Assembly (NCBI GenBank): GCA_963971285.1
Contig: OZ020255.1
Coordinates: forward strand, 12,234,931-12,298,930
Origin: Astropecten irregularis
Taxonomy: Eukaryota; Echinodermata; Asteroidea; Paxillosida; Astropectinidae
Reading direction: 5' to 3'
DNA length: 64,000 nucleotides
Position numbers and translations under genes: made by a program
Notes under the pieces: model-generated
What the model was told of the DNA's origin: nothing
The model's input: only the letters and a program-made list of their open reading frames with translations
Databases searched by the model: none
In this document: positions 23,601 through 34,439 of the stretch, piece after piece
Layout of the letters: each line of letters opens with the position of its first letter
How positions within the stretch are numbered: the stretch's first letter is position 1

Positions 23601-26600
23601 CATACTTTGGTAGGAAACTAAAACAGAAATGTTCACAGATTTGCGTATAACAGGGTATAAAGATGGTGATGGTACAAACATACCGTTTTCTGCCTAAAAT
23701 GCTGTATTTTCTCCAGAAAAGAGTAAAATAAGTCCAAAAACAGTTTTGATCTCCGAGATCAAAATCTCACAATTACAATTTCACGTAACAATTGCAACAG
23801 TTTTTTGCTGTTTTCTGCCGTTTAACAATGATCAATTGAGCTGAAAATTTCATAGGTTTGTTTTTATTCCATGACAAATAAAATTGTGAGCAGACCGCAG
23901 CTGTTCTATCAAAATTGTATGAAAGTATGACAGTACCTTTAATCAATGCTGTATGTTGTCTTGAAGATGTATAACTGATATACTATTACTGATATGTTTT
24001 TGTGTGTTTCTTTCCTCAGGTGTTGTCATCACAATTTGCCGAACGTTCATTCCTGATGAGGTATACCGTTCAATCAATACATATAATGAGCCATGGAAAT
24101 TATTTGCCGTTAAGGGAAATAAATCAAATGTTTTAAAATAAATAAAGAAAGACTTCTGCACGTGATAATATCACATTATGTCTGGCTGGAAGCCTTAGAG
24201 CTTGACCCAATGAGGTAAACTCATAAATATATCTTGTTTTTCTTTTACCCCATGGTCTTGTTCCTCTTAGAATCTGATATTCTGTCCGGAGACCCTAATG
24301 CAGAGTATACTTGCCCAGATTCACTACATCCCTGATACCTGGAAAGGAGGCGCCCATTCCTACAGAGTCAGGGACGAGTTCTCACAGCTGTTTCAGTACA
24401 AGGCTGTAAGTATGCAGACAAAGCCAGTGCATCAATTCTAGCTAAATATTACCTATCATCCTAACATATTGCTCCTCTATACCCAGGTGTAAATGGGTAC
24501 CTATTGTGAGGGTAGAGATGGCTTTGTGGTTTGATTTAGTGTCTGTACGCTTTACAGCAGCTGGGGCTTAGTCTTATGAAATGTGATCATTGAAGATGAA
24601 AGGTAGATGTGAGGATTCATAATGAATGTAAGGTGATGTGGCCTAGTGGTCTGGCGCGTCGTACTCAAGATCTTATGGTCAATCTACAGATTGTGGCTTC
24701 AAATTCGGCCATGGGTTAATGGTGCTTGCGTGCTTGGGCAAGACGCTTTGTCACATGTTGCTCTTCTCCACTCAGGTGTAAATGGGTTCATGCACCTGTG
24801 ATGGTAGAGATGGCCTTTGTATGCTTGACTAGCCCATGTGCACTTTGCAGGCAGCCTGTGACTGTATACTCCCCAAGGAGCTGAGATTGTTTAAGGAACG
24901 TTAATGGGCCGGATGACCAGGGATTATGATAGTGTAAAGCAGTGTGATATCACTTGTGTAAGAATCCTATAAATGCATTCATTATCATAATTGAGAACGA
25001 TTTGACATGTTTCATTGCGATGGACAAACTGGAGCCATAGACAATTCTATCATGGTGCATCCATCCTACATTTGAGGCTTGGATTCCAAGTAGTCTGGTA
25101 CCCATGTTCTCTTTTAAATTGGTGTTATCTTTTCAAATGGGTATACAAGGAAGGTGACAAGATGGCCGCACCATGAATAAGGTCTAATATGGAGGAATCT
25201 TCTCTCTCTCTTTCCAGACCTATTTTCTTGAGGAACTCCTGAGCCCCCTCATCACTCCTATTGTCTTATTCAAGCTACGAAGCAAGGCTCTAGACATCGT
25301 GGACTTCTATCGCAACTTCTCCATAGATGTAGTCGGTGTAGGAGATGTGTGTTCGTTTGCTCAGATGAACATCAGGACCCACGGAAACCCAAAGGTAAAG
25401 AGTCTTACCGTTATCTCAAAAGACACCCAGCACTATCGGGAAGAAGAAAAACCACCAAGAAATGATTTAGGTTTGAAAGGGCGTTCGGTGTTAAGAAAGG
25501 AGTCAGTAAAGCCGGACTCTGAAGTTGGGAGATGTTGGTGCTGGACCAGGGGTCAATTTCACAAAGCCCTACGATTGTTCGTAACTCAAGTTACAGAAGA
25601 TAATCCATCATATCCTACTTAAGGCTGCAATGCATCACTTGTCCAACGATTGATAGTAAGTTACGATTATTTTGGCAAAATCGACCCTAGGATCCTTGAA
25701 AGTGGCTGGAATGGTGTTGGCTGATAAGACAACCGGTCCTACTCCTACTGCTCCCTCTCCTTCTGCGATGATCATCATGTCGTACAACCATGAATGTGCT
25801 GATAGAGATATTCTTCTTCTCAATTGCATTTCATTATTTTCTTCATTATTTGTATGATGGATGAATCTTCTTTAGGTGAACACTTTCACAAGAAAAATTC
25901 TTTAAATAGAAAGTGTATTTATAACAATGAAAGTGTATCAATTCGCATACAACATTTTGAAAAGCTGACTGAAGTTGTTCCACCTTCTGTTTTTGAATTC
26001 AAAGAAGTTGAAATGTTTGATTGCTTACATTATTGGTGACATTTGTTGTGATTTTATGTTGTGATTTTGTTTAGTGGATGACAGAGGGGAAGTCTAATGC
26101 GACACAGTACCAACAAGCTGAAGATGGCAAGACTGAATTATCACTCGTACACTTCACTGTAAGTCAAACAAGGATTCATTTGTAGTTTTATCAGAGAAAA
26201 AAAGAAACGATGAGAAGAGGAAGGGAGCTGATCGGTCACTTCTATTGACCAATAGAATGAGAGAAATCAAAACATGCAAGATGGAAAGTAACTCACTGAA
26301 AGAAAACATTACCATACTTTTTCTGAACCGTTCATTTATTACAGATGTGTAAAGAGGGTCTGGGATCAGACAGAAATAAGATTTTACAAAATTGGGAAAT
26401 ATTCGTTATAATTGATTTATTCGTCAAGGGGATAGAAAAATGCAAACAATTTATTGCCCTTTAACGACGTAGACATATAAGCACCTCATTTTAAAAATCC
26501 TTTTGTGCACACCTGAAAAAAAATCATGCGCTGGCTTAGGTGGGATTCGAACCCACAACCTCTTGCTTGTGCAGATGCCATACTGAGTGCTAAGCCACCA

Positions 26601-29600
26601 ACCTAGTTGAGATCAGCTGAGTTAATCGAACCCCTTATCGGCAGTATTCGTAAAATCAAATGCTGCTTGGCCATTTGTAATTTTGAAAAATTATGAAAGA
26701 TTTTCGTACATGTACACACAGTTCACACACAGCAGCTGAAAAAGCGCTATACCTAATGATCACTATACCTAAAATTTTGTGCATTTCGTTATTTTGGCAT
26801 TCCACCATTAGGTAATTGACCTTTATCTACCAAATTGAAAACAAATAATAATAATTGGGAAACTACAAATATTGAATGCCTCGTTCATGAGCGTACATTT
26901 CTTTTTCTCCTCATCAGATGACAAATCCCAAGTGGAAACCACCACAAGAGAGCAAGGTGTTTATCAACGCACTCAAGGAACAAGGTAAGGTGCTCGATAA
27001 GATGATTGGAGTCGAGAACCCAAAACTTACAAGAAAAATTCAATAATTAGGCAATTTTGCCTTTCATAAATTTCATAAATGGCAAAAAGGGAATGTGCAC
27101 TAAAACTGCATAAAATAAACAAACAAAAATGATGATGACTAGAGCAGGCTAGTCGAAATGACGTTGAGACCTTACGAGAAGTGCGAACGAAATAGAGAAG
27201 TGCGAAAGTAAGAACAATTCTTGCATGGTGTTTCCGCAAACCGATCCACATTAATCACAATTAAAAATCAACCACAGACATTTCTTAATAGCTTTTATAC
27301 CATTTTTGAAAACATTTATTTTGTTTCTGGATTTACAGCGCAGAAGGATGCTCATCTCTTGAACACGGTGGAAGCTGAGAATACTGCACTGGCTACGTCA
27401 CTACGCTCACTGACATCTCTGGAGGGAGGGGTATGTTGTCACTTTGATAGTCTGTCACCCTCTATAAATGCGCCTGTGAAAGATTTATTCACCCAGGTCA
27501 ATAATGCAAGCTATAGTTATGTGTATAGCTTTATAGGTATAATGGGTGATTGGTCACAGAACAGTACCCACACTTTGTCTAATCCAACATGTACATGAAA
27601 TAATAGATAAGCCCGTGAACATTTTAGCTCAATACACGGGTTTACACCTTGGCGGCCATCTTAGATTTTGATCGCAACTTCGAAACGAGGCACTTCCACG
27701 CATGCGCACTTCTCGAAGTGTAAACCCGTCCATTGTCGATGACAATACACTGGTTTACACTTCGGCGATTTTGATCGCGACTTCAAAACAAGGCACTATT
27801 ATGCATTGCGCACTATTCGAAGTGTAAACCCGTGTATCGAACATCACAGACAATAGTGAAAACTACTCTCCTTTTTTCGTACAAAACATAAAGAATGGTT
27901 TTGATCTCACCGAGACGTTGATTATGTGTTTTACACTTTTCTAAACAAATATAGCATTATCAGAAATGTCCATCTTCATACCGTGTAAGTTATAGGTTTT
28001 ATTTGTAGTTAAATCTGTGAACTTGTCTGTTTTGGTTTGTTACCAATCCTGTACTGTACCTTTAAGATTGTGCTTGAAAATATTTGTCTAGTGTCTGGGG
28101 TCCAGGTAAGTAGGTCACCGTCCTCGTAGCATGACGTGACTGGTCGATGACTTGACCCAGAACAGACCTCCTTAATATGGCACATCTAAAGAGCAAGCCA
28201 CTGCTTTCATTCCCCAACCAGTGAAACCCGAGTCAGTTCAGGGGGATATATCCTCCCAAATCCCGCCGAGGTATTGACGCAGAGTAATTACAATTCTCCA
28301 GTGCTGTCTAGACGGGGCATGATATTTGTATTTCTTATTAATGGATCAATGTTTGTCTTGAAATCCCCCTAAAAGCTGACCTGGGATTTGGGTTTTTTTT
28401 GGAATGTTTGCATGATAGTACAACAGCATACTGGGGAGTTTAGCCATCCAGCAAGGTCTGAACAGTCTACCTCCTTCCTTCATGCCTCCTCTGGGTACAC
28501 CGCGAGGCATGGAAAGCATGATGGCTAAAGGCTCCACTAATGTCAAAGTCAGAGGGGACATCTCTAGCAATGAAGGCCCTCTGCAGGGGCAGGGATCAGG
28601 ACTGTTGGGCAGGTAGGCAGCTCTTTCACTTTAATCTATTAAGAATCATGAAGAATATTGAATAACCTATGTTGACCTTTTAAAGGTACAATCATACTTT
28701 GGTAAAGATGTAAGAACACCTGCCGTCTGCTCGTAATGTGATTCGTCATGAAATAAAAACAATCCTGTGAAATTTGCAGCTCGATTGATCATTGGAAACA
28801 GTAGAAAACAGGAAAAAACTGTTGCAATTGTTACGCGGAAATTGTAAGGTATTTGTCATTGTGAGGTTTTGATCTTTGAAATCAAAACTTTTTTTCGGAC
28901 TGTTTTACTCATTTCTGAATAAATATTGCATTTCAGGCAGAACATTTTAATGATATGTTTGTACCAGTTCCATCTTCATACCCTGTAAGTTATATGTAAA
29001 TCTGTTACCTGTTTGGTTTCCTACCAAAGTATGATAGTACCTCTAAGCCTGAATCTATACCAAAATCTACATCCAACTGACAATAAGTATGGACTTTGTA
29101 GTACACAGGATGACAGGAATAGTAGCCTCTTGGTGCTGTATCTGAAGATAGGACTTGACTGACCACCTTGGTCCAAGTCCAATGCTTCATTTGGTTACAG
29201 CAAATTGTTGGATTCCTTAAGATTTCATTTTAGAATACCCAAGGGGTTGGGGTTAGTAATGAATATTATAACCAATGCATAACTAGTTATTAGTGTACTA
29301 ACCATAGAGCCCCTTGTCTCGCCTTTCAGTGTGACTTGTTCGAGTCCCCTCCAGACGAGTCTAGGCCCGCTGACCGAGGAAAATACCCAGATGTCAATGG
29401 TGACGACCGTGGTGTCACCTCAGTGTGTCGACAGCACCAGTGACATGAACTTTAGCGCACTCTACATGCATCAGGTACACAGTTTTACAATACAAATTAT
29501 CAAATTTCTAATTGAGGTAATTTCTGATTGAGAATTTAACACAGTTTGAATTAGTTTTGCGCATCGGTTTGCAGAAACACCAAGTAGTATTCGTTCATAC

Positions 29601-30025
29601 TTTTTCACTTCTTATTTCGTCGCACTTGTCATGAGGTCTCAACGTTTCGACTAGCCTGCTCTAGTCATCACCAGGAGACCAATTAAATTTCTTTTGAATA
29701 CTAAACTGAACATTTTGACTTATATTTGGTTTGTCCATTCCATCCTACTTAATACCAGCTTCATGACCGTCATGTGGCTCTACCCGGCTCAAACACGGCA
29801 TCCCACTACTCCCCAATCGACGGAGCGGATATCCCAGATGAGGAGGAACCCAGAGCACCTTGGGGACGTGTAGATGATGAACTGTCGTCACATGCCGCTT
29901 CCATCGCTGACCGGCACAGTCCACTACATGAAGAGGTGTTCCACTCCTTACCCGGACTGTCCAGCTTGCCGGTGGTGGCCGAGGGGAACTTGGTGGATAC
30001 TGCTGGGTCTGATGTCAATGTGTAA
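17614..30025 (+). CDS. ATG9A: ATG9A-type autophagy lipid scramblase
   Basis: Complete, 22 coding exons: 17614-17716, 18230-18273, 18530-18594, 19237-19380, 20056-20191, 20490-20592, 21046-21145, 21355-21404, 21615-21699, 22099-22239, 22468-22530, 22940-23014, 23322-23431, 24020-24060, 24271-24405, 25218-25394, 26075-26158, 26918-26984, 27339-27430, 28419-28612, 29330-29474, 29759-30025. Total 2421 nt, 806 aa (human ATG9A about 839). Seen: adaptor-type motif YRRLE at residues 8-12, NHIENLDEFF, membrane segments near 70-90, 122-140, 282-305 and 371-388, LRFKNYSIAMVNKSLLPL, RHFNELDHEFQARLNRGY, FAGSILAVL, YDEDVLTVEHVLTT, VGVGDVCSFAQM, YQQAEDGKTELSL, and C-terminal FSALYMHQLHDRHV. Known role: ATG9 is the multispanning trimeric scramblase on Golgi/endosome vesicles that seed autophagosomes; the Y-motif binds AP complexes in mammals. 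Intron 2 is U12-type AT-AC; the others are GT-AG. Confidence 0.97.
17740..18135. repeat. Degenerate ~20-22 bp minisatellite in ATG9A intron 1
   Basis: About 18 units close to AAGGCAATGACCAGGGGCAC, varying between CTAGGGGCACCAAGG and CCAGGGGCACTAAGG. It lies wholly inside the first coding intron. The apparent reading frames across it are repeat artefacts. Confidence 0.75.
18274..18529 (+). other. U12-type AT-AC intron in ATG9A
   Basis: The 256-nt intron starts ATATCCTTTT directly after the codon AGA and ends GCAC before ATCTATCATTAT. TTCCTTGAC at 18511-18519 matches the U12 branch consensus; its branch A (18518) is 11 nt before the 3' splice site. Removing the intron gives FFARIYHYHQKHGY, aligned to the ATG9 family, and the full CDS frame then closes over 22 exons. 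No GT/AG pair gives this junction. Confidence 0.93.
19411..19717. mobile_element. TIR element in ATG9A intron 4
   Basis: Left end AGGCCGTGTCTCAAACGACT with GGCTGCGGCC; right end, read inverted, TAGGCCGTATCCCAATTGATTGGCTTC. It is GC-rich with nested GCTGCGGCC words and no meaningful ORF. Non-autonomous DNA transposon by structure. Confidence 0.5.
20247..20465. mobile_element. Foldback MITE, CATAGAGCTGCT core (copy 2)
   Basis: Starts GGGGCCAATTTCATAGAGCT and carries ACCAAAAACCTTGGTGAATA, GTATGCCAGC and AACATCACATGAAA in the order of copy 1. The right end is decayed. ATG9A intron 5. Confidence 0.6.
20635..20963. mobile_element. TTAA-bounded MITE, family B (complete)
   Basis: TTAA at both ends; left TTAAAGGCATAATACAGGATTG, right ACCAATCCTGTACTGTACAGGC with TTTAA. 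Central AGATCAAAACTG and GGATAAATACAGCATTTCAG are shared with family A. ATG9A intron 6. Confidence 0.65.
21800..21964. mobile_element. Palindrome-ended MITE, GCTATATCAC family (copy 1)
   Basis: Left GCTATATCACATGATTCGGGG then CAAGCTTTTGC; right GCAAAAGCTTGCCCCAAAT to CATATAGC. A second copy at 55452-55611 shares the ends, the core CGTATTGCACCAA and CCAGTCCATTCCAG, and the 3' flank AGTCTTTAGTCTG, so the repeat extends past the inverted ends. ATG9A intron 9. Confidence 0.65.
23120..23190. mobile_element. Fragment with pogo/Tigger-like end
   Basis: ACAGTGGAACACTGCTATAACGAAC and an inverse TTCGTTATAGAGGTTTAAAC-like part about 50 bp on. Ends of the form CAGTGGAACC..TATAACGAA are typical of pogo/Tigger Tc1-mariner MITEs (family knowledge). 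Short and decayed. Confidence 0.4.
23588..23942. mobile_element. TTAA-bounded MITE, family A (complete)
   Basis: TTAAAGGTACTGTCATACTTT at the left and AAGTATGACAGTACCTTTAA at the right, an almost perfect inverted pair, with TTAA at both edges. The centre holds GATCTCCGAGATCAAAA. ATG9A intron 13. Confidence 0.8.
24478..24975 (+). mobile_element. tRNA-derived SINE (one fuller copy plus fragment)
   Basis: From about 24632: an A-box-like TGGCCTAGTGG and B-box-like GGCTTCAAATTCGG about 60 bp apart, then a tRNA-unrelated body with CTCAGGTGTAAATGGGT, GGTAGAGATGGC and GGGCCGGATGACCAGGG, ending in an A/T-rich tail. A body-only fragment (ACCCAGGTGTAAATGGGTAC) lies at about 24480-24580. The internal Pol III promoter plus body layout is that of a SINE. 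ATG9A intron 15. Confidence 0.65.
25551..25690. mobile_element. Foldback MITE, GGGGYCRATTTCAC family
   Basis: Starts AGGGGTCAATTTCACAAAGC and ends TTTTGGCAAAATCGACCCT; core GGCTGCAATGCATCA and ACGATTGATAGTAAGTTACGA is shared with 31122-31265 and 40217-40363. ATG9A intron 16. Confidence 0.65.
26533..26610 (-). mobile_element. tRNA-like SINE head (minus strand)
   Basis: On minus: TGGTGGCTTAGCACTCAGTA followed by a perfect B box, GTGGGTTCGAATCCCAC. The cloverleaf is not complete and no mature tRNA can be drawn, so this is a SINE head, not a gene. ATG9A intron 17. Confidence 0.5.
27533..28065. mobile_element. TTAA-ended MITE, family B, with nested insertion
   Basis: Left ATAATGGGTGATTGGTCACAG, right TTACCAATCCTGTACTGTACC then TTTAA. 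The copy is longer than the others because 27630-27842 holds an extra, tandemly doubled foldback unit. ATG9A intron 19. Confidence 0.6.
27630..27842. repeat. Two tandem foldback units nested in a MITE
   Basis: Each unit of about 100 bp opens CAATACAC(G/T)GGTTTACAC and closes CGAAGTGTAAACCCGT, i.e. inverted ends, with GATTTTGATCGC and CGAGGCACT/CAAGGCACT inside. Two copies abut each other. Confidence 0.65.
28680..29046. mobile_element. TTAA-bounded MITE, family A (complete)
   Basis: TTAAAGGTACAATCATACTTT to CCAAAGTATGATAGTACCTC (right TTAA decayed to CTAA). Central AAACTTTTTTTCGGACTGTT and a degenerate TGATCTTTGAAATCAAAA hairpin. ATG9A intron 20. Confidence 0.75.
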
Positions 30026-30602
30026 AGCAGAGGACTGTCCTGGCCTGGACTTAAGAAGCTTGGGATGGATTGGTATGATTATCATTCACGGCAGGTTATC
30101 AGGACTGGATTGGCTACAATGAGAAGCTAGCTGTTTAACATCGGTAGGTAAAAACAGATGGCCTTAATGAATGGTGATTCTAGATATTGAACCAGAGATT
30201 GTAATTGTGTACCAGGTTATTGCCTAACAGCACATGGTCAATAAACAACTGTTGGCCACTACTGGCCTATAGGTGGCCTTCACTATTACTATAGGTGGCC
30301 TTTTAACAACTGGTGGCCACTGAACTACTGGTGACCACTTAACCACAGGTGCCAATGGGACAAATGAGTGGCAGTTAAACAGCAGGTTACCAGAAAGCCG
30401 TAGGTAGATGGCTACTGGATAAAAGGTAGCTACAGAACTACACGCTACAGCTGACGGCCAGGTGACCACTTCATAACATATGACCACCACTGATCCTAGA
30501 ACAACATGTGATTCCTATTTAACAGCAGATTGCAATTGAACGCGTGTGACTTATATGTGGCTGGCTATATTAAACTGGCAAACACTGAATAACAGGTAAC
30601 CT

Positions 30603-30817
30603 CAGAGGCCAATATCATGGAGTTGCTAAGCACACATAAAACAAGCCGCCATTATAAATTGCATTTGATAGTCATGGTTGGTGAACAACAGTCAATGAAC
30701 AATTTCACCAGTGATACACAACACATGGAAATTTGGTTGTTAATCCTGTTTTTGTTAAGACAGTAATGTTATGGTTAGCACATTGTTGTGCTAAGCAGGG
30801 CCTTTTAATTGGCCCCT
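30603..30817. mobile_element. Foldback MITE, CATAGAGCTGCT core family (copy 3)
   Basis: Starts AGGCCAATATCATGGAGTTG, ends TTTTAATTGGCCCCTGA; inner TGAACAACAGTCAATGAACA and TGTTAATCCTGTTT match the family order. It splits the GGTGGCC minisatellite. Confidence 0.55.
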
Positions 30818-31121
30818 GAACAATGATCAGTGGGTGGCTACTAAACAACAGATGGCCACTAGCGGTCAGAATGGACGACTGGCCATATTACATATGATGA
30901 CCATTGATGGACAGAGGGTCACTGAGAGTAATGACCGTTACAGAGTAATAGCCATAATGAATGGTCAGCTTGTAGAACCGGCCAGTGGTGTAAATGCAGA
31001 TGACCGCTATCTGCCTAAAGAGAAATTGTTCCTACAATGGTCAAGAAAAGCCAGTGTGTCTGCTTTTGGTCAGTCGAAAGAAAGCTAAGGTGAATGTATG
31101 AGGTTTGGCCACATTGACCAG

Positions 31122-31265
31122 GGGTTGGTTTCACGAAGCCCTATGATCGATCGTAACTAGAGTTACGAAGGATAACTCAATTGTATCCTACGTAGGGCTG
31201 CAATGCATCATCCTTCGATTGATAGTACAGTAAGTTACAATGAGTTTGGTGAAATTGAGCCCAGG
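31122..31265. mobile_element. Foldback MITE, GGGGYCRATTTCAC family
   Basis: Starts AGGGGTTGGTTTCACGAAGC, ends TTTGGTGAAATTGAGCCCAGG; core GATCGATCGTAACT and GGGCTGCAATGCATCATCC shared with the other copies. Confidence 0.65.
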
Positions 31266-31505
31266 TGGCCAGATTAGAGAGACCATTGGCATGGACATTT
31301 GGCCAACGTTGCATATCAGTTACATGTAGCAAATGTATGGAACAGATTGCTTGTCCGGAGTCATTGATCACAATGGACGTCTACTATGATCAAAGGGCCA
31401 CACACAATCTTCAAGTCCTTTTTTTTTTCTTTGTCCAATTTTCTTTCAAAACTGGCCACACGAAGGCTGGCATGATGTCACAATGCCAAAGTAATTGTAT
31501 ATTTT

Positions 31506-31511
31506 AATAAA
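31506..31511 (+). terminator. Candidate poly(A) signal of ATG9A
   Basis: AATAAA about 1.48 kb after the stop codon. A second AATAAA at 33938-33943 could serve a longer transcript. Confidence 0.4.
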
Positions 31512-31899
31512 TTATAGTGTATATTAAAACGTGCTTGAAGTTATGTGTGTGATACTCAAAAAGGGAATAGATTTTAAGCATAGTTGAATATAATATCCAA
31601 GACAACATCATATTTACCAATCAACAGTTGTTGCTTCTTCTGTATTATTCTGCATTTTACTTAATTTTTTTTTTATCTAAAGCAGAGTTGTAAAGTTATG
31701 AATCTTCTTGACAAAATTTGTTGCATGATATAATTGGGAATGTAGGCCCTATTGTAATAATATGTAAGTATTGTCTTAATATGTGCATTTATTTATTGGA
31801 TGTTGGAGTAACTATTCATATATTGAGCTATAAAATGAGATTTGACTGAATTAGGTCTTAAGTTAAACCTGAGGCTACTGAATTGTTGTATTAGAGCTT

Positions 31900-32110
31900 T
31901 ACTACCTGAGCTATCCTGCCCTATGATGGGGTCTTCCTATAGTCAACTATCTTTGCACATGGTGCCTGTCATAAGCCATGTAACCCATTAACTACTATAC
32001 CAGTGCTCTACCATCTGAGCTATCCTGCCATATGATGGAGCCTTCCTATAGTCAACTATATCTTTACCCATCGGGTGCCTGTCAGAAGCCATATCCTGTA
32101 GAGATGCTGG
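31900..32110 (-). repeat. Two tandem tRNA-like repeats
   Basis: Two units of about 110 bp share CTGAGCTATCCTGCC, CTTCCTATAGTCAACTAT and TGCCTGTCA.AAGCCAT. On minus the better unit reads GGCAGGATAGCTCAGATGG then TAGAGCACTGG, a clear tRNA A-box and D-arm, but no B box or acceptor partner follows. A duplicated SINE head is the simplest reading. Confidence 0.5.
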
Positions 32111-32365
32111 ACACAGCCACCATGCCTTAGATCTCAACGTAGTCGTGGCTTTTTCTAAGTCTATTAATTTATTATCATTTAAATACTTATGCTTGTAAGT
32201 GTATCGGGGGTGCTAGTAATATTAATATTGGGCACCGTTGCATTTTGATTTTAAATGATTCTTCATGTATAGTTATCTTAGCTTTTGCACCCAATGTGGA
32301 TTTTCTTTGTTTAATTCAAGAAGGTGAGGGATAAATAACCGGCCACTTGAAGTAATGAACCTTGT

Positions 32366-32505
32366 CAATCAAACTGTGCACATTGACCAATTGGAGACGT
32401 TTTCGTCCATTACCTCAGTCAAACTCGGTCACATGCACGGGGTATGATAAAACAAGTGCATTGCTAAGGTGGGTGGGGCTTAAGAGCAAAGCCGGAACGG
32501 TTGAT
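32366..32505. repeat. Dispersed repeat, copy 2 (GTCAATCAAACTGTG family)
   Basis: GTCAATCAAACTGTGCACATT, ACCAATTGGAGACG and GAGCAAAGCCGGAACGGTTGA match 10813-10935 in order and spacing. Confidence 0.5.
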
Positions 32506-34439
32506 TGGGTGTAGGAACGATGCGTTTCTGACTCTAAGACGTATGCCCTCTGGGCAACACGTCAGGAGTTGTAGTATAGGTCCACAGCTGTGCACAGGAG
32601 GGTTGTTTCTCTTCTCGTTCTACCAATAGCACGTACGTCTCTACAGTTCTTCATCATCGGAACTACTTTCCTCAACCAAAAAATACTTCAATATTGGTTT
32701 GCAACCGAGTATTAAATTTGTTTGTCCTCCTTAAATATATACTGAAAGTACAAGATTTTTCTGTTGTGCATAATATTGGTAAACCCCAAGAGGGATTTCC
32801 CTAGATGATTTACCGTGGAATTAAGTCGTATCATGGTAAATACACTGTACTATCCATTATTGAGTGGATGTTTAGTTGTGATAAATTGTGGGATTTACGC
32901 ACTGTTGATGGGCAAGTGTATAGTGTCCAGGCTTATTATAAAGAAGCAAATGCAATCTCATGCATGAGCGAGGATTGTGGAAAAGCCTAAGGAGATCCAT
33001 TTATCATAATGAAGCATAATGCAACTGTCCAGATTTTAATCTGAAGTTATCTTCTGCCGCACTGAGCTTGGACCTTGCTGTGTGTGTACACGCGGCACAC
33101 AGATGACCATTTTCTGTCGTTTTCAGATCTCTTTTGCATCATAAAAGATGTAGGTCTACCGGAATTTTCTTTTATAGTAATGATGGGAAATTATCCCTGT
33201 ACTTTTTAATGCTACATGATAGTACATAAGCTTCGATTACATTTGACCGTGGGCACAGTGCGTTTTGAGAGGTCGGTACCTTTACCAGCTAGGTCCAATG
33301 ATCTGAAGGCCCTAGCGATCGTTCTGGTATAGGTTGTATAGGCCCACTGGCCGGAATAATCAGGCGATGTATACAACCACAATTTGAGTATTAGGGAGAT
33401 AGGTTAGCACCAGTCTGAAAGTGAAGATTTTGGAGACATCGGTCATTATACAAAGACATTTCGGTGTCTCCTTATACTATCAATTTACCTTTTAAAGTCA
33501 TATTTGTACTGACTTGTATTTTGATATAATCATCACAAATTAATGACCATAACGGAAACTGACTGAATTTCAAGTTCTTGAAAGGTGAACAAATAAAAAA
33601 AATGACTGGAGCGGGATTCGGACAAGCGACCTAAGACAGAAAATGCTCTTAATATGAACATAGTCAATTTCAAGTTAATTGGTTTGGAGGATATTTAGAA
33701 ATAGGATGGTTATGTTTGCGCACGACCCTATAGGAACTGGCTCCCTAAGGTACCATAATAGAAGTATAATACCGACAATGAATGCTTCTCGTATTTTCCT
33801 CTAAAGCCTAGATTGTCACTATTGTTCTATAATTATAGTGGCTCTCATGATTCGCTTCTTCCTCGCTTACACATTTTCTCTCTCTGTTTGATGGTACATG
33901 CATACACGTGCATGTATTATTGTATTACGCAACTGTCAATAAAGATTCAGCTTGGAAAATTTAATAATATTTAATCAGCGTGACGAACCGTTGTACTTTT
34001 TTATACATGCATTTTTTTTCTCCATTTCTACAAAGTGTGTTTTTAGGTTTAGTTATTAGGGCCTACATTTTACTTTGAGTGTGACATGTTTGCAAAGAAT
34101 AGTCCCCAATGTTCGGACCCATCTGTCAAATTTAATTTGTAAATCATTAATAGGCCTAATGTCGTGAATAGTGAATACTGAGGTACTTTATAATGGTCAT
34201 TAATTACACGCTCTTTATCTTTAACAGACGTCATAGTCTGTTAGTCAGTAGACTGTTACCTTGCCTCCTTGAATTTCTTTATATGAAAATAATGTGAAGT
34301 TATATGCATGCCTCGTACGCTATATCAGGGGTCTACTTATTTTGGCGGCTCGGTTCGTGAACACGTTGGTTATTGGTTCGGCTTTTTTGGCGTTTTCGAT
34401 TCTACTTCAATGACGTCATTGGTTCAACCAAACGAGAAC

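Larger units (their letters stand above)
30026..31530 (+). other. Probable ATG9A 3'UTR with minisatellite
   Basis: Follows the ATG9A stop. 30225-30600 and 30825-31280 are rich in degenerate repeats of the type ACTGGTGGCCACT; a MITE at 30603-30817 and another at 31122-31265 interrupt them. AATAAA at 31506-31511 is the first convincing poly(A) signal. Open frames here follow the repeat and are not taken as genes. Confidence 0.5.

Noticed and set aside
28230..28330. Possible extra ATG9A exon in intron 19
   Set aside because: The frame already closes between 27430 and 28419 with good borders; no conserved ATG9 segment is missing.
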